DNA of 64,000 bases from Rotaria sp. Silwood1 (lineage: Eukaryota > Rotifera > Eurotatoria > Philodinida > Philodinidae), in contig CAJNOP010000029.1 of assembly GCA_905250075.1 (NCBI GenBank), positions 382,966-446,965 on the forward strand, read 5' to 3'. This document shows, piece after piece, positions 20,879 through 33,734 of this stretch. A model generated the notes under the pieces. The model was not told the origin of the DNA. It worked only from the letters and a program-made list of their open reading frames with translations, and did not search any database. The position numbers and the translations under genes are program-made. Numbering within the stretch: position 1 is the stretch's first letter; every line of letters starts with the position of its first letter.

Positions 20879-23610
20879 TTATATTTTAGTTACAGTTTTT
20901 TTTAAAAATAATTGTCGGTTTTTTTCGATTAATTCTTGTTTTAGTCTTTCATATGTTTGACGATGATTACTGCCACCGGAAGATTTTGTTATTGCATGTG
21001 AAGATGTAGTTGATGATGTTGATTTATTTGCTGCTCGAGTTGCTGCAGTAACACGTTCATTTAAACTTGCAATTGTTCTTTGAACATTTTTTGTTGTTTC
21101 TATAATTCGAATAATAAGACAAATAAAAATTAAACAAAAAAGAAAAAATTTACAAACCAAGTTCATATCGAATGGTTTCCAATGATGCCAGAGGTACTTG
21201 CTGATGAACAAGATTAATCATTTGTTGAAATTCAGCTCGACGCTGTTCTAGAAATTTTTAAAAAATTTGAAACAAAAATATATTCATAGTAATCATTTAC
21301 CATGTCGACGTTGAACAAGATCAGGTCTTTTTTTAAGTTCAGACACTTGTTGTTCATCGAATTGAGTCAATTCTATACCCATCTTTCGACACATATTTTC
21401 ACGGATTTGTTCACAGAAAATTTCATCGGAAGATAGATCTGTTGGAGAAACGATTGGTAAACAACTACAAAACAAAACAATAATATAGTCTTATAAGGAA
21501 TATATATATCCATTTACTTTATATAAAATCGTGTATAAGGACTGAATAAAAACCAGAAAAGATCAGTAAATGGATGACTATTGAAAATACTCTAAAATTA
21601 CAACAAGAAATAAAAATGATATAGAATAGAATTAAAAAATGATTTTTACAGTTCGAATTTTAAATGCACGAGAAGTACGAAGACAGACTGGTAGAATAGA
21701 TAATTGAAGCTTTTTAGCAAGAGTAAATGGCAAAAGGCTAAAGAAAAAAAAACGTACAATTAAGCCAAAAAAGAAAACCATATTATATTTTCTTTACTTA
21801 AACTTTAATAAACCATCTGAACCAGTTGTTGGTTCAAATTCAGGTAAGAAAAGAAGTTGATAATCTATGAAATCAAATTTAGAGTTATTAAGAATCAAAT
21901 TCGTTCCGAATATGTTTTCAGGTTTTCCTTCTACGGGAAATATTGTTTCAAAAGGTAAAAAATAAACGCTTGTACAAAATACTATTTTGATAAATTTTGT
22001 ATTTCGATTCAAATCGATCAAAATCGAAAAATAAAACACAACAGTTCGTCACGACTTCCAACAAAATCTTCTCATACGTCTTCTTTTGACTTCAATGATT
22101 ATATTACATAATGTCCATATAGAAACTCTAAAATGGTTTGGATTTCTATTGAGATTTGACTAATCTATTGAGTTTTTTTTTCTAGAGGCCATAAGTTGTC
22201 GGAAACACGATATTTTCGAATCTTGATTTAAAACTTTGTACATATAAAGAACTCAACTACACTAGTTTCTAAAACAAAAACTTCAGAAGTTTTAAATAAA
22301 GTGTTTTCAAGATATGAGACTTAAGAGACGTAGATTCTTTTTCATGGACACCGTATACAAAATGTATTCTTTCAAAGCTTCATATCTCAAAGAGACTTTG
22401 TTTAAAACTTCTGAATTTTTTTTATAAATGCTTGTCTAGTTGAGTTTTTTTATTTAAGTAAAGTTTCAGATGAAAATTCGAAAACATCAGTTCTCCGAAA
22501 ACTTAGGCCTCGAGAATAAAATTCAATAGCTTAATCAAATATCAATGAAAACTCATATCCTTTTAAATTTTGTATTACAATATTATGTAGTGTAATCATG
22601 GAAATCAGAAGAGCAAATCTGACGAGATTCTCCTGTCAGTTATGTACAGTGAAGTTTGTTCTACCAAGTGCACTGTTTACTTTTGCATGGAAAAGGTTTA
22701 AAATTAATTTTGAAAGCAGCAATTTTTTATCTATGTCGATGTTCATAGAAGCTAACTCTTTAGTCGAAGTACATAAATGAGATTTCGTATATTGTAATTT
22801 TGTATAGAATTCAGTACTCTAAATAATAATTTCTGTTCCAAAACACAAATTTGGACTTTTGTTTTTTTACAATGATTTACTATTAGTTGTTCAATTTTAT
22901 CTCAGAAAGAAAATCTTAACATATATTCGGAAATAATAAAAAATTCTGTGTCTACACTTTCGCATTATAGGTTATTTTATAATATGAAACTATACCAGAA
23001 TATTGAATTTCTTTGACACATAAATCCAATAAATCTTCTTGTGTACGAGAAGAATTAATTGAATTTAACTTGAAATAATAAATCCAAGAAGTTTCTTTCC
23101 ATAAATTTATCTAAAATCATATTAAGTTAAATCAAATATATTCTACGATTATAATTATACATACCATTTTACATTTATTATTAGAAAAAAATTTTCTCAA
23201 TGCAATCGAATCCAAACAAGATACTCGATTAGCAACAATAATTTTTGTTGTTTTTCTATTATCTTCATTTCGATTTTGAGCAACTTCATCAACATAGATA
23301 AATGTTAATATAAAACTGATGGCTTCATTTATAAATCTATTATATTTAAATTAATCTTCTATAAATTAAATTAAAACTAACTTACTGATCAAGAGATAAA
23401 CTTGCTGGTAATATAGACGAAATAAGAAATAAAAATATTAATGCAATAGAACGAAGGATTACAAGACAAAGACCAATAGGTGCATAAATAATTAAAGATA
23501 ATGTTAATTCAGCAATTCTATTTACACATACAAAAAAAAAATAATTTAAATTTAACCAAAATTTATTTTTCCTACCGATTTTCATGAAATAAATCTGGTA
23601 ATTCAATCAT
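20879..23610 (-). CDS. AUP1: Ancient ubiquitous protein 1 (lipid-droplet/ERAD factor)
   Basis: AUP1 sits as a hairpin in ER and lipid-droplet membranes and recruits the E2 UBE2G2 for degradation of ER proteins. Ten exons: 23610-23576, 23517-23386, 23336-23165, 23110-22996, 21864-21798, 21737-21650, 21591-21518, 21464-21301, 21247-21158 and 21099-20879, giving 385 residues with all phases closing. Matches to AUP1 include the N-terminal hydrophobic hairpin (LSLIIYAPIGLCLVILRS), the acyltransferase-like core, LLFLPEFEPTTGSDGLLKF, a CUE domain (VHQQVPLASLETIRYEL, about 293-325) and a C-terminal YERLKQELIEKNRQLFLKK corresponding to the UBE2G2-binding helix. The acyltransferase HxxxxD motif reads NRVSCLD (His replaced by Arg). 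Intron 4 (1.1 kb) contains the fold-back repeat at 22085-22612. An acceptor-like TTTATTTTAG precedes ATG by 19 nt. Confidence 0.88.
22085..22612. repeat. Fold-back repeat, family A, copy 1 (in AUP1 intron)
   Basis: Imperfect inverted repeat with the centre near 22345. The ends read ATGATTATATTACATAATG (from 22095) and, complementary, TATTATGTAGTGTAATCATG near 22580-22600. Inside are tttgtacatataaagaactc and its mirrored partner. Related copies lie at 27665-28000 and 35955-36330. Confidence 0.7.
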
Positions 23611-24576
23611 TTCCTTTTAAAGTATAAATCTAAAATAAATAAAAATATTTCTCATCTTCATAATTATCAATAATCAATTGTACAAACAATAAAATCATTT
23701 TCAATAAATAATTTCAAGTATTTCTGATTGCTTTTTTTTCTAATAAATAAAAAAAAACAAAAGTAATCATTTTTTTTTTGTTATTTTAATTTAATCATCA
23801 ACCTACTCATTCTAATTTGTCAAAACATGAGAAAAAAAACAGATGTTTTTTTTTCCTCTTTTCATACGAGCAACACTTTCATTACTATGAATCAATAAAA
23901 CACTTTTTTTTCATCATTTATCGTAAATCTTTTGTTTTCTTTTTTGATAAAGAAAAGAAAAAAAACATATTTTGTTTACACAAACAAAAAAATACGTAAT
24001 AATAAACATCGACGATATTAATAAATCGATGAGAAAAAAGAAACAACACTAACAGAAAAATTTGTATACATATAATTGATACAGACAAAAAAAAGAGGTG
24101 AGCAAAGAACAGAAGACAAAAAAAAACAGAAACCAATAAGGTTCGTTAGACGAAAATACACACAAATAAAGAAATAAAATCAGTCAAAGACAAAATGACT
24201 TCTGTCTATATGTACAGTCAAAGGTAAATATATGAGAAACCATACATCGATTCTTAAACATTTGTACTAAAATAGAACAACAAGTTAATCACAATAATAT
24301 CTTTTTTTTTTCATTATTCCCTATCGAAATCTTATCATTCAAGCATATTATTTTCAAAATTCAATACTTTTTGTTCTTCGTCAACGAATTCGATAGTTTT
24401 ATGAGGAAACAATTCGAATTCATACCATTTCTTAGATCTACAAAGATGCTTTGATAAGATTAAGAAAAGTCTTAAAGGACTCGTATCCATGGACCTTTAG
24501 AGTCGAATTATGATTGCTTTACTGAATTTTCGATCCAGCATTAAGTATTTACTGAAAGCCAAGAGACCAATATTTC

Positions 24577-24826
24577 AATATGAAACTTTGCCTGTAGATA
24601 GATCAAATGACTTGTAGAATATTCTGAAAGTTTCGATCGAGTAGAATATTCATTTATCGAGATATCGAATTTCCAAAAAATTAATCACTTTTTACAGCGA
24701 TGATTAAAAAAAACAGCGAATTTACTTGGAAATTCAATATTTCGATAATAAAACATCGTTCTCTAATGAAACTTTCAGAATACTCTACGAATCATTAGAT
24801 CTATTTATAGGCAAGTTTTCATGTCG
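24577..24826. repeat. Inverted repeat, about 110-bp arms
   Basis: The left arm 24577-24680 (TGAAACTTTGCCTGTAGATA...) pairs with the right arm 24725-24826 (...CTATTTATAGGCAAGTTTTC). Both carry agtattctgaaagttt-like cores. The loop is about 45 bp. This is probably another fold-back element. Confidence 0.7.
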
Positions 24827-25304
24827 AAGTTTTGTTTTTGTTTTTTTAATTTTTTAGTATATATATATATCTTAGTTATGTATGAATTTACCCGAAAGAA
24901 AAAATATTGAAAATACTTTATATGTTATAGAGTGACTCTGTTAAGGCTGAGGTGAAGGTAGGAGTAGAAAATGTGTGAAGAGAACACTTATATCCACATG
25001 CATATCTTAAAAGGGTACGGACACGCACACTCATCCACTTGAAGAAACGCATTGCTTTGTTGCTATTTTTGTTTTTGAGTATTTGTCATACACTATTATC
25101 TCATGTTGATGTATTGAGACGTCTTACTTTTTTATATACAGTAAAATATTTTTCACGTGCTTATCGAAAATGTCACAGTAAAGTTTTTTCCGACATTTTG
25201 TCTCGTTGGGCCAAATTAACGGTACTCTTACCGAATGTAGAATCAAAAATCCATTAGAAGGATTACAGTTCGAAGGACTGATCCTTTTTAAATTTTACTA
25301 TTTT

Positions 25305-25575
25305 CACCAATGAGAGAATCCATGCGACTTTCTTTTCGAGTTATGACCATTTACTGAACTTGCAACCTGTCACGAGAAAAATGGCAACAAAAGGTTATAG
25401 CCCAAAAAATAACTCAAATAATCGCTCTGATGATCCTTATGACATCCTGAAAGTTGAGTAAAATGACCAAAATTCGAGAAGAAACGGCGTGTTGGCATGA
25501 ACTTCTCTAAGAATTTCTATCTGTACTATGAGCTTAAGCGAGGATAATCAATCGAATGGATTCTCTCATTATTAT
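25305..25575. repeat. Degenerate inverted repeat
   Basis: The ends AATGAGAGAATCCAT (25309) and ATGGATTCTCTCATT (25556) are complementary. TCGAGTTATGACCATTTACT and AGTAAAATGACCAAAATTCGA inside also pair. The arms are interrupted by unpaired stretches. Confidence 0.6.
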
Positions 25576-25676
25576 AATTGTAAGAATCTCATTATGTAAT
25601 TCGATTAATTCAAACTAATTTACAATAAGATTGTAAATCGGTGAATAGAAAAAATATTAATTTTTGACAGGTTTCT

Positions 25677-28600
25677 TCAAGGACAAAAATTAAAAAAAAA
25701 GAAGATTTCGTCCGTTTTGAAATAAAAGATAGCACTATAAAATGAACGTGTTTATAATTAATTCATTTTAATGATGAATAAAACTTACGAAAGTCTTGTT
25801 TGTCGACGTGTTGTTAGTGAATTATTAATCATTGGATGTTTTCTCGTATTTGGATAGGAACGAGACGACGAAGAAGACGTGGTATATTTGATCGATACCA
25901 TTCTACAGAAAACAACGATGATCGGTATTGTATATGATCATTCGCTGTTACATACGGTGATGATGTATTTCTCAAAACATTATTTGAATGTGTATTATTA
26001 TTATTTGATGAATTTGTCACAACACTATAATTTTCTTTTTCCAATGGTCGTTTTTTCGTTGAAGATGAATCTGATAAACTATAAATCAAAAGAAAAAAAA
26101 AGAATTTTTTTTCTTAAAGATTTCAATTTTTAATTCATACTTGACATGTGTAGATTTTGAACGTAGAATTAATTTTCTAATAGAATTAGAGGTTGATGCT
26201 TCATTCGTTGCACTAGAATAATAAAAAACAAAATTCAATTGTAGAAAAAAAAAAAAAAAAACAAAGAATGATTTCTTTTTATCATTACATTCTGTTATTA
26301 GGATTATTATTTGATTGTTCATTATGTAATAAAACATTTTGTATACATGTTAAATGTTGTGAATTACTTATTGGTATCTTATTATTTTGATCATCGATAA
26401 ATCGAACGATGGGTACACGAGGTGAAAAAGATACTATTGGTAATTGTGATGATATATTCAGACTTTGAAACAGGAAAACAAAACAGTTTCTTATAGTTTT
26501 TTTTTTTCTTTTTAAATTTTGTTTCTTACGTTGGATTTGATATGAAAATTGATGAATTAATTTCATTTGTTTGTGAAACATCTAATTTAATCGGACTACT
26601 TGAAGTTATAGCTGCTAAACGTTGATTTTGTCGTTCACGAACAGATAATCGAGGTTTTGATCTTAATGATAATTTTGTTTAAAATGAAATTTGATTGACT
26701 ATAAAAATTATAAACTTACATAGAAGATTTTGAATTTCGTATAACTTTTTTTAAATTATCAATCATAACATCTAATTGATGTATTGTACCTATATTTCTA
26801 TTATGAGGAATTTCTTCTTCAAGTCTTGACCAATTTATAGGCTCTTTTGATTCTATATTACATCCATGTTGAAATAGAATTGTATGATTAGCAACTAAAA
26901 TAAATACGTAGGTGTTTTTTTTTTGATTGAAACTAACCGGTGAAACAAAAAAGGATTGTGTATGTAACAAGAAAACATTTTCAGTTGATCAACCACTTTC
27001 TCATCCAAAGCTAATGAATTGTACACTATAAAATATAATCATAAGAAATTCCCTTTATGTTATTTTTTTTCTGCTGAGTTTTCTAAACTAATAAAAATCG
27101 CTTTCGATGTAGTCAGATTGTCTTGAAGATTTTCGCATTGAAATATTGATAAAATAACTGAATTTTTTTATGAAAACAATTTGAAACAGAAAAAGTTGTT
27201 TTTTTTCTAGGCGATTCGATATAGTCTATCATCTGACCAGATATAAAAAAACTCTAACGAAATATTTGCTAACATAAAGAAATTGCTAGAGAAAGATCTA
27301 GAAGATTTCTCATTATCAATGTTCAGTAGCCTATACGACGCTAACTTTTGATGAGAAAATAATCGAACAATTTGAAACATTTGCTCGTAAGCATTTTTGT
27401 AATATTAATAGTTAAATTTATCATCAGGTATTCATATTTTCTGTTTTAAAATGATACACAGTTCAATCCTCTACAAGAACGTATCAAAAGTTTTGCTACT
27501 AAATTGTAAACAGATAAATTAAATAAATAGTTCGGCAAGGTTCGAACAGTGGAAACTTGTTTGTCGAAACAATGCAGTATTTTTCTTTTTCTAGCTTCAT
27601 AAAAGTATTAGAAGATGACATAGAACATGTAAGAGTATAATTGAGAAGAAAACTCTTCAACATTCACTTTCCAATTTCAATAAGATTTCAATTCCTATTG
27701 ATATTTGACTCAACTCTCGAACTTTAATCCAAAACTTTGTATATATAGAGAACTCAACTAGACTATTCTACAGGAAATAATTCGGAAGTTTTAAACAAAA
27801 TCTCTTCGAGATATGATACTTTCAAGGTAAAGTTTCTTGTCATAAATAGTGTTTCAAAGAAACATTGTTCAAAACTTGTGAAGTTCTTATGAAAGCTAGT
27901 CTAGTTGTATTCTCTGTATGCACAAAGTTTCAGATCAAAATTCAATAGAAACTCAACTCTTTTGAGAACACTATATAGTATAATCTATTGAAATAAGATG
28001 AAGGCAGCTGAAAAGATTGTTTCATAAGTGCATCCTTTCTTACAGTGTACTATAAAGTTTATGTCAACCGAGTATTTTTTTTCTCTATTAAAATCGAACT
28101 GAAAGTTATTCTATTGGTGCATAAGTTCTGAGAGTTTGGATCAGTAGAATAATATCGCCAATATAAAACTACATTTTAAGGAAAGTAATTATATATTCTG
28201 ATAGCGCTCAGAATTCTCTATCACCCTGTGTATTTAAGTCTTGACTTCCATTTATTTGCTGAAAAGTATTTTGAATAAAATGAAGACACCCTCACCCGCA
28301 TTGACAATGTTCGAAATATTTCTCAGCAAATAAGTTCAAGTCAAGAACTGAATACACAGGACGATAGAGCATTTCAAGAGCTCTCAGAATATATAATTAC
28401 TTTTCTAAAAAACGGATTACTATATAGATAAAAATTTTAAAAACACATGAGAAAAGAAGAAAAAATGAAGTTTGTGGGAATCTGAGGGCGAAGGTGTCTT
28501 CATTGTACTCAAACTATTTTTCAGCAAATAGATGGAAGTCAAGATTTAAATACACAGTGTGATAGAAAATTCTGAGCGCTATCAGAATATATAATTACTT

Positions 28601-29707
28601 TCCTTAAAATGTAGTTTTATATTGGCGATATTATTCTACTGATACAAACTCTCATAACTTATGGGCTAATGGAATAATTAAATTTTGCTTATTTTGCGCA
28701 ATGACTCGAATAAAGAGTCCTATTCCAGTTCAAATATTTTTGTTTGATGCGTCAATGATTTTTCGTGAAATTAAAATAAAGCTAAGTGGTATTGACTCAT
28801 TTGTGCAACAACTTCCGGGATCTTTCTATAGATCCTATTATATGTTATCATGACATGAAAGCAACTACGTTGAAGAAAAATACATAGCTGTGTATAGTAG
28901 TTAACTCATCAGAACTAAGACACTCGAATAAAACTTGTCATACATGTTTGTAAAGAATAGAATCATGAATGTTGATCATGATATTTATTTGTGTGTAATC
29001 ATTAAAAACAACTTACGATATCCACAAATTTTATCTTGAATAGCATAACGACGCTCACGTTCTAATTCACGTAATAAACGATTTCTAGTTACTTCATTTA
29101 AATGTGCTGTATGAGTACGACGACATTGTAAACGACGGAGACTTCGTTGACCACGAACATAGCGTTCATAAAGTCTATGAAATATTTTATTTAGAAAAAA
29201 AAAAATTATAAAAATAATTATTTTTTTTTTTTTATTTTACTTTCGATCTTTTTGTTCTTCAAGCATATGTCGATGATGTCGAGCAAGTAGATCATCATAA
29301 TTATCATCATTATTTATTAATAGATTTTCATCATCAGTATCATTCTCTACTTGACGCCATTTTGGTACTAGACAAACGAAAAGATAATTATTAGTATATT
29401 CAATAAGTTTATATATATTTTATTACTAGTTTGATGAATAGTTAATGAAGCTTTTGTTTCTTTAACAACTGGTGTTAAACGTAAACTGTGACGACGATTT
29501 TTCTGATTGATTACAGAATTCGTATGACGAGATTTAGATTTTTTAGTCCTAGAACATTAAAAAAAATGCAAGATTTCTTTTATGTGATGATGAAATAGAA
29601 AAGATAACTAACACTCGAGATGTTAATATTGAAGGAGATTTTTTTTTATTTCTTGTTATAAGTTGAGGTTTAATTGATTGAATACGAAGATTATAACGTG
29701 GTTTCAT
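25677..29707 (-). CDS. Nuclear-type basic protein with weak PEHE-like segment
   Basis: Eleven exons fit by phase: 29707-29613, 29548-29427, 29367-29241, 29174-29017, 26894-26720, 26661-26530, 26462-26289, 26212-26141, 26078-25956, 25902-25789 and 25734-25677, giving about 449 residues. The start is very basic. Residues 70-130 read IPKWRQVE, a short acidic stretch, then LLARHHRHMLEEQKDRK and LYERYVRGQRSLRRLQ. This order (P-x-W-R, acidic linker, F/L-x-x-R/H-H, charged helix) is that of the PEHE domain of MSL1/KANSL1, which binds the MOF acetyltransferase. The similarity is weak and the domain would be unusually N-terminal. The rest is Ser/Asn-rich and probably disordered. Intron 4 (about 2.1 kb) carries the repeats at 27665-28674. 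The last exon is short and its end least certain. Confidence 0.55.
27665..28000. repeat. Fold-back repeat, family A, copy 2
   Basis: Lies in the long intron of the PEHE-like gene. It shares actttgtatatatagagaac, acttcgagatatgata-like and cagatcaaaattcaatag-type segments with the copy at 22085-22612, and is itself a diverged inverted repeat with the centre near 27840. Confidence 0.65.
28110..28674. repeat. Nested inverted repeat with internal extra copy
   Basis: The outer arms 28110-28290 and 28495-28674 are nearly perfect complements (GTAGAATAATATCGCCAATA and TATTGGCGATATTATTCTAC). A third copy of the inner half, in the same orientation as the right arm, lies at about 28310-28420 (CAGCAAATAAGTTCAAGTCA ... 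CTCAGAATATATAATTAC). The structure is therefore left arm, partial right arm, full right arm. Confidence 0.75.
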
Positions 29708-32700
29708 TCGGTAAAAACCTTTTTTTAATAAACAAAGAAATATCTAATCAGACAGTCAATATTTGACACGGTAAATTTTCTACGTGTATAAAACAAAAAG
29801 AAAACAATAAACAATTGTGACAACCATTTATGTTGACATATACTTTATTTATCCAATAAAAAATTTTTTTTTCATATATTATTATCATTTCATAATGAAA
29901 AATTGATGAAGATTTTTATTTAAATATGAAAATAAATTTCTTTTTATTTATATTATTTTGATATACATGCGACATCTAGAGAGCAATAGAAATATATAGT
30001 TCCATTAGAATTATAATATTTTGATGAAAAGAAAATATTTTTTTTGTGATTCATTTATATTAAAACATTTGGTTAATTATTATATATTATTCTTTTCCCG
30101 TAATGGAATCATTCATAGGAATATCAGGACACATAACATACATTTCTATATGAAAACATAAAATTAGTTGAAATTAATGAATAAAAAAGCAACTTTGTTT
30201 TGTTAGCAAATTATAGCAGAGATGCCAGTATTTATTATCATTATTTTTTATTTACTGAAAATATTTAACGGTCTACTTTGTTAAATAATTAATGAATCAA
30301 AGATATGAAAAGAATTCTTTCAAATATCTGCTTTGTATTTATCTTCAAATATTTATTGTTTTAAGATTATTATAAAGATAAAACCCTTGTTCAGTTTGTA
30401 AATTCCGTGCAAAAACCAACTAAATGTCCCTCAATTTGCTTATCTCAAAAAGCATATGAGTACTAAATTCATAAAAATACAGATATTGAGTCATTGTAAA
30501 TTAGATGAATGCTTTGATTATCGTCATTCACATCCATTAGCTAAGATAATTAATATAATCGGTTTTTAATGGAATTGTATTGTAGGATATAAAGTAATTC
30601 GTATGTCTACTTTTGTTTTAAAAGTAACTACACGCATATATTATGCCCTATAATGCATGGCAGGTTTAGCATAAATACATTATATTATAGGCATATTCAA
30701 GCGTTGATTTTTAATATATTTTAGTTGTGTCTGTTCTTCATATAAGAAAAAAAAAATAGTCTGATGAGAATAAAAGAAAAAAGAGAGAGAAATATAGGCC
30801 ATAAAAGAGGAAGGCACTCAAAACATTGCAAATAATTTCATTTGGACAATAAGACAAGTATTGTTGTGTCGACATTATATTGTAAGTAACAAAGTATATA
30901 ACAGTAAAACAGTTCGAAGTTTTTATATTCTATGGTGAACTTATTGTTTTTTTTTCTTTTTCAAAAAAGAAATTGAATATTGTTGGTTTTTACTGATTTA
31001 AAAAGTCATACAACTGTTCTTTTTATCAATTGATAAAGTTAAGAAAAAAAAACGAACAACAATGAATAATTCGATATTTCTGAAAAAATTGTCCTTCGTT
31101 TTAGAAAAAAATAACAGAGGCGTAAAAAAACTAAAACACCAAATAAAAAAAAGAATTTTTATTGTTTCATAGGCATTTATGGTATCCTTTGATCTTTGAT
31201 GAAACCTAGAAACAGACATTTGTGTTTCATCTATCTCACCATAATACCAATTAAAATGTCAACACAAGAAACGAGAGAAAAAATTGTATTCAAGTAGAAA
31301 TTGATCAAAAAAATTCACTTTTATTATTTTTCTGTAGACATAGCTTGACAACCTAATGGTTAATTGTTGTTTGAAAACTAATGCTTATTTGTTCTTTGAT
31401 TTTACTTTTCTTTTAGACATCAAAAATCATCATAATAAATAAAATATATAGATGCTACTATGAAGACATTTGTTTCTACTCCCAAGATAAAATAACATTC
31501 AATAAGTGTCATTCCGCTACGTTGACAATAGCTTATTTATCCCATTTTCTAAGGCTATATCTTTCTGAATGTGCCACACTTCTTCGATCGTCTTTTTGAC
31601 TAATATAATTTGACGGAAAAGTGGTAAGATATGATGTTATTGAATGTCTTATAGATTTTTTCTTTTAAGTAAGTTCAATAAACGTTTAGTTTTTCTCTTA
31701 CGCACAAGATGATTCATACGAACATAATCAATACTTTCATTAGAACTTTTCAAATTAAAAAGTGACAAACCATATTGTCATGTTTAATCATATTCAAATC
31801 ACAGTCATCCGGATGAAAACTTTTAATTAAGGGGTCTATGGAATGTTTCATCTTAAATAGCAACTCAATATTCATAGTAACATTGTTACATAACAAGGAA
31901 TGTAATGGAACATTTCTGGAACTGATTCACTTACTATCATACTTGAAACAGTCTAAGAGAACATGCTAAGGATATTGTTTGAGTCTTTTTGTTATTAGTT
32001 ATTACGTGGATTGATTAACTGTATCACTATATATATCTGTCAAACAGGAAAGTATGAAATGTAGCGCATTGAGATAATAATAAATTATTATAAGTATAAG
32101 ACTGACAAGAAAACCGCCTCTAATAAATGACGACTTTTTCATTTATATTTTTACTATATTTAGAATGCCGTAAAACTAAAAAACATTCATATGGTGAAAG
32201 TCAAAGGTTTCCCTTCTCAAGTTATAATTATTTTATAAGATTTATCATTTGCAATAAGAAATTTAATGAAAACTCGAAATAGAAAATTTTGATCTAATAT
32301 TTTTTCTACATATAGATCTCATCATCTTTATAGTATCATAAATGTCACAATCAAAAAGAATGCTTCTTTCTCGAAACAGTGAGTTTTTAAGAAAAGTCGA
32401 CTTTCTTGACATGTGGTATCCTGAGGATGTTTTTTCAAGAATCAATATCTCGAGTGACAGGTATTCATTTTATTTGTGACATTTAGATCACTGTAAAGAC
32501 CATGAGATTTATATCTGTTGAACACTTCAGATCAGAATTGCGTGCTTCGTGCTTATCGTAAATATCTTTTTATGAGTGATAAATCTCGTAAAATCATCAT
32601 AACCTGAGAGGAAAAGACCTGCTAACCCTTATGCTTTAGGCTTTTTTTCGACTCAGTGAATCGTATTTATAGGAAAAATACCAACGCAAAAGCTCTGAAT

Positions 32701-33734
32701 CACTTGTGACAATTCTCTCGTAAACTATTTCACTCTTACAAATGATTTATTATCTTCAAATATAGATTTATTTCTATAGAAACGCAAAACCGGACTTAAT
32801 ATTACTCACATAGTAATTATTATTTAGGATTAGTTATAAAAATATCAAATTATTTTGTTTTAACAGCAGCGAAAAGATATATAATTGACACTAAAGAAAG
32901 ACTAACGAAAATGACAGAATTTACTTTTGCAGAAAAACTGAAAAAGTAAATTCTGTTTAGACTAACTTTATGTTGAATATTACTGATATTGTGCAATGAC
33001 ATTAGCACTATTTAATAGTGCCATATACCATACCATTGAATGTTTTTTCGTTCTTCGTATAGTGTACATATAGACTGTTTCAAACTAGCGAAGTAATGTA
33101 TGGAAAACAACAGAATGAATGTAAAATGACATCATCGTATAGTAAAAATACATTAGTTCGCTAGTTTGAAACAGTCTATATGTACACTATACGAAGAACG
33201 AAAAAACATTCAATGGTATGGTATATGTCACTATAAAATAGTGCTAATGTAATTGCACAATATCAGTAATATTCAACATAAAGTTAGTCTAAACAGAATT
33301 TACTTTTCCAGTTTTTCTGCAAAAGTAAATTCTGTCATTTTCGTTAGTCTTTCTTTAGTGTCAATTACATATCTTTTCGCTGCTGTTAAAACAAAATAAT
33401 TTTATATCAAAAGTCGTTCAATATACTTATATATAAAAATATCAATTAAATCTTTGACATATTCATCATGATAATTAGAGACATCTACTATAAAATATGT
33501 TTAATATGAATGGATAGATTTTGAACCAATCATCATATATCTCACACGTTAACCCTTGTGCCGCCCGTTTTGTTTATTTTTTTTTTCCTATATTATGAAT
33601 AATGTTTGAATGACAATGATCTGATTAATGAGTATAATCTATTTTTATTTCAGCCTGATTCATTAACCGTACTTTAAAGATTAATATTTCGTTTTCAATT
33701 TTGTTGTATTTTTCTGAAAAGAAAATCTAATTAA
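29708..33734. other. Intergenic region with fold-back element
   Basis: A 4-kb interval between divergent genes. It contains homopolymer runs, the near-perfect fold-back element at 32848-33403, and a TTAACCCTTGTGCCGCCCG sequence at 33549 that resembles a piggyBac end. No open frame here is supported. An acceptor-like TTTTTATTTCAG ends at 33653, 81 nt before the PKI start. Confidence 0.5.
32848..33403. mobile_element. Near-perfect fold-back element, 255-bp arms
   Basis: The left arm 32848-33101 and right arm 33148-33403 are complementary with very few mismatches. The ends are AATTATTTTGTTTTAACAGC and its complement, and the inner ends are gcgaagtaatgtat and atacattagttcgc. The loop is about 46 bp. 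Such identity indicates recent insertion or maintenance of the arms. There is no coding capacity. Target duplications are not clear; TTAT-like AT sequence flanks both sides. Confidence 0.88.

Larger units (their letters stand above)
23611..25676. other. Intergenic region with two inverted repeats
   Basis: This lies between the divergent ends of AUP1 (5' end) and the PEHE-like gene (3' end). It holds A/T homopolymer-rich sequence (23700-24350) and the inverted repeats at 24577-24826 and 25305-25575. The plus-strand frame at 25039-25257 starts with TTG, not ATG, and matches nothing known. Confidence 0.5.

Noticed and set aside
25039..25257. 72-residue frame with hydrophobic start resembling a signal peptide
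   Set aside because: It begins at TTG rather than ATG and has no homologue I can name. Retained only as a curiosity.
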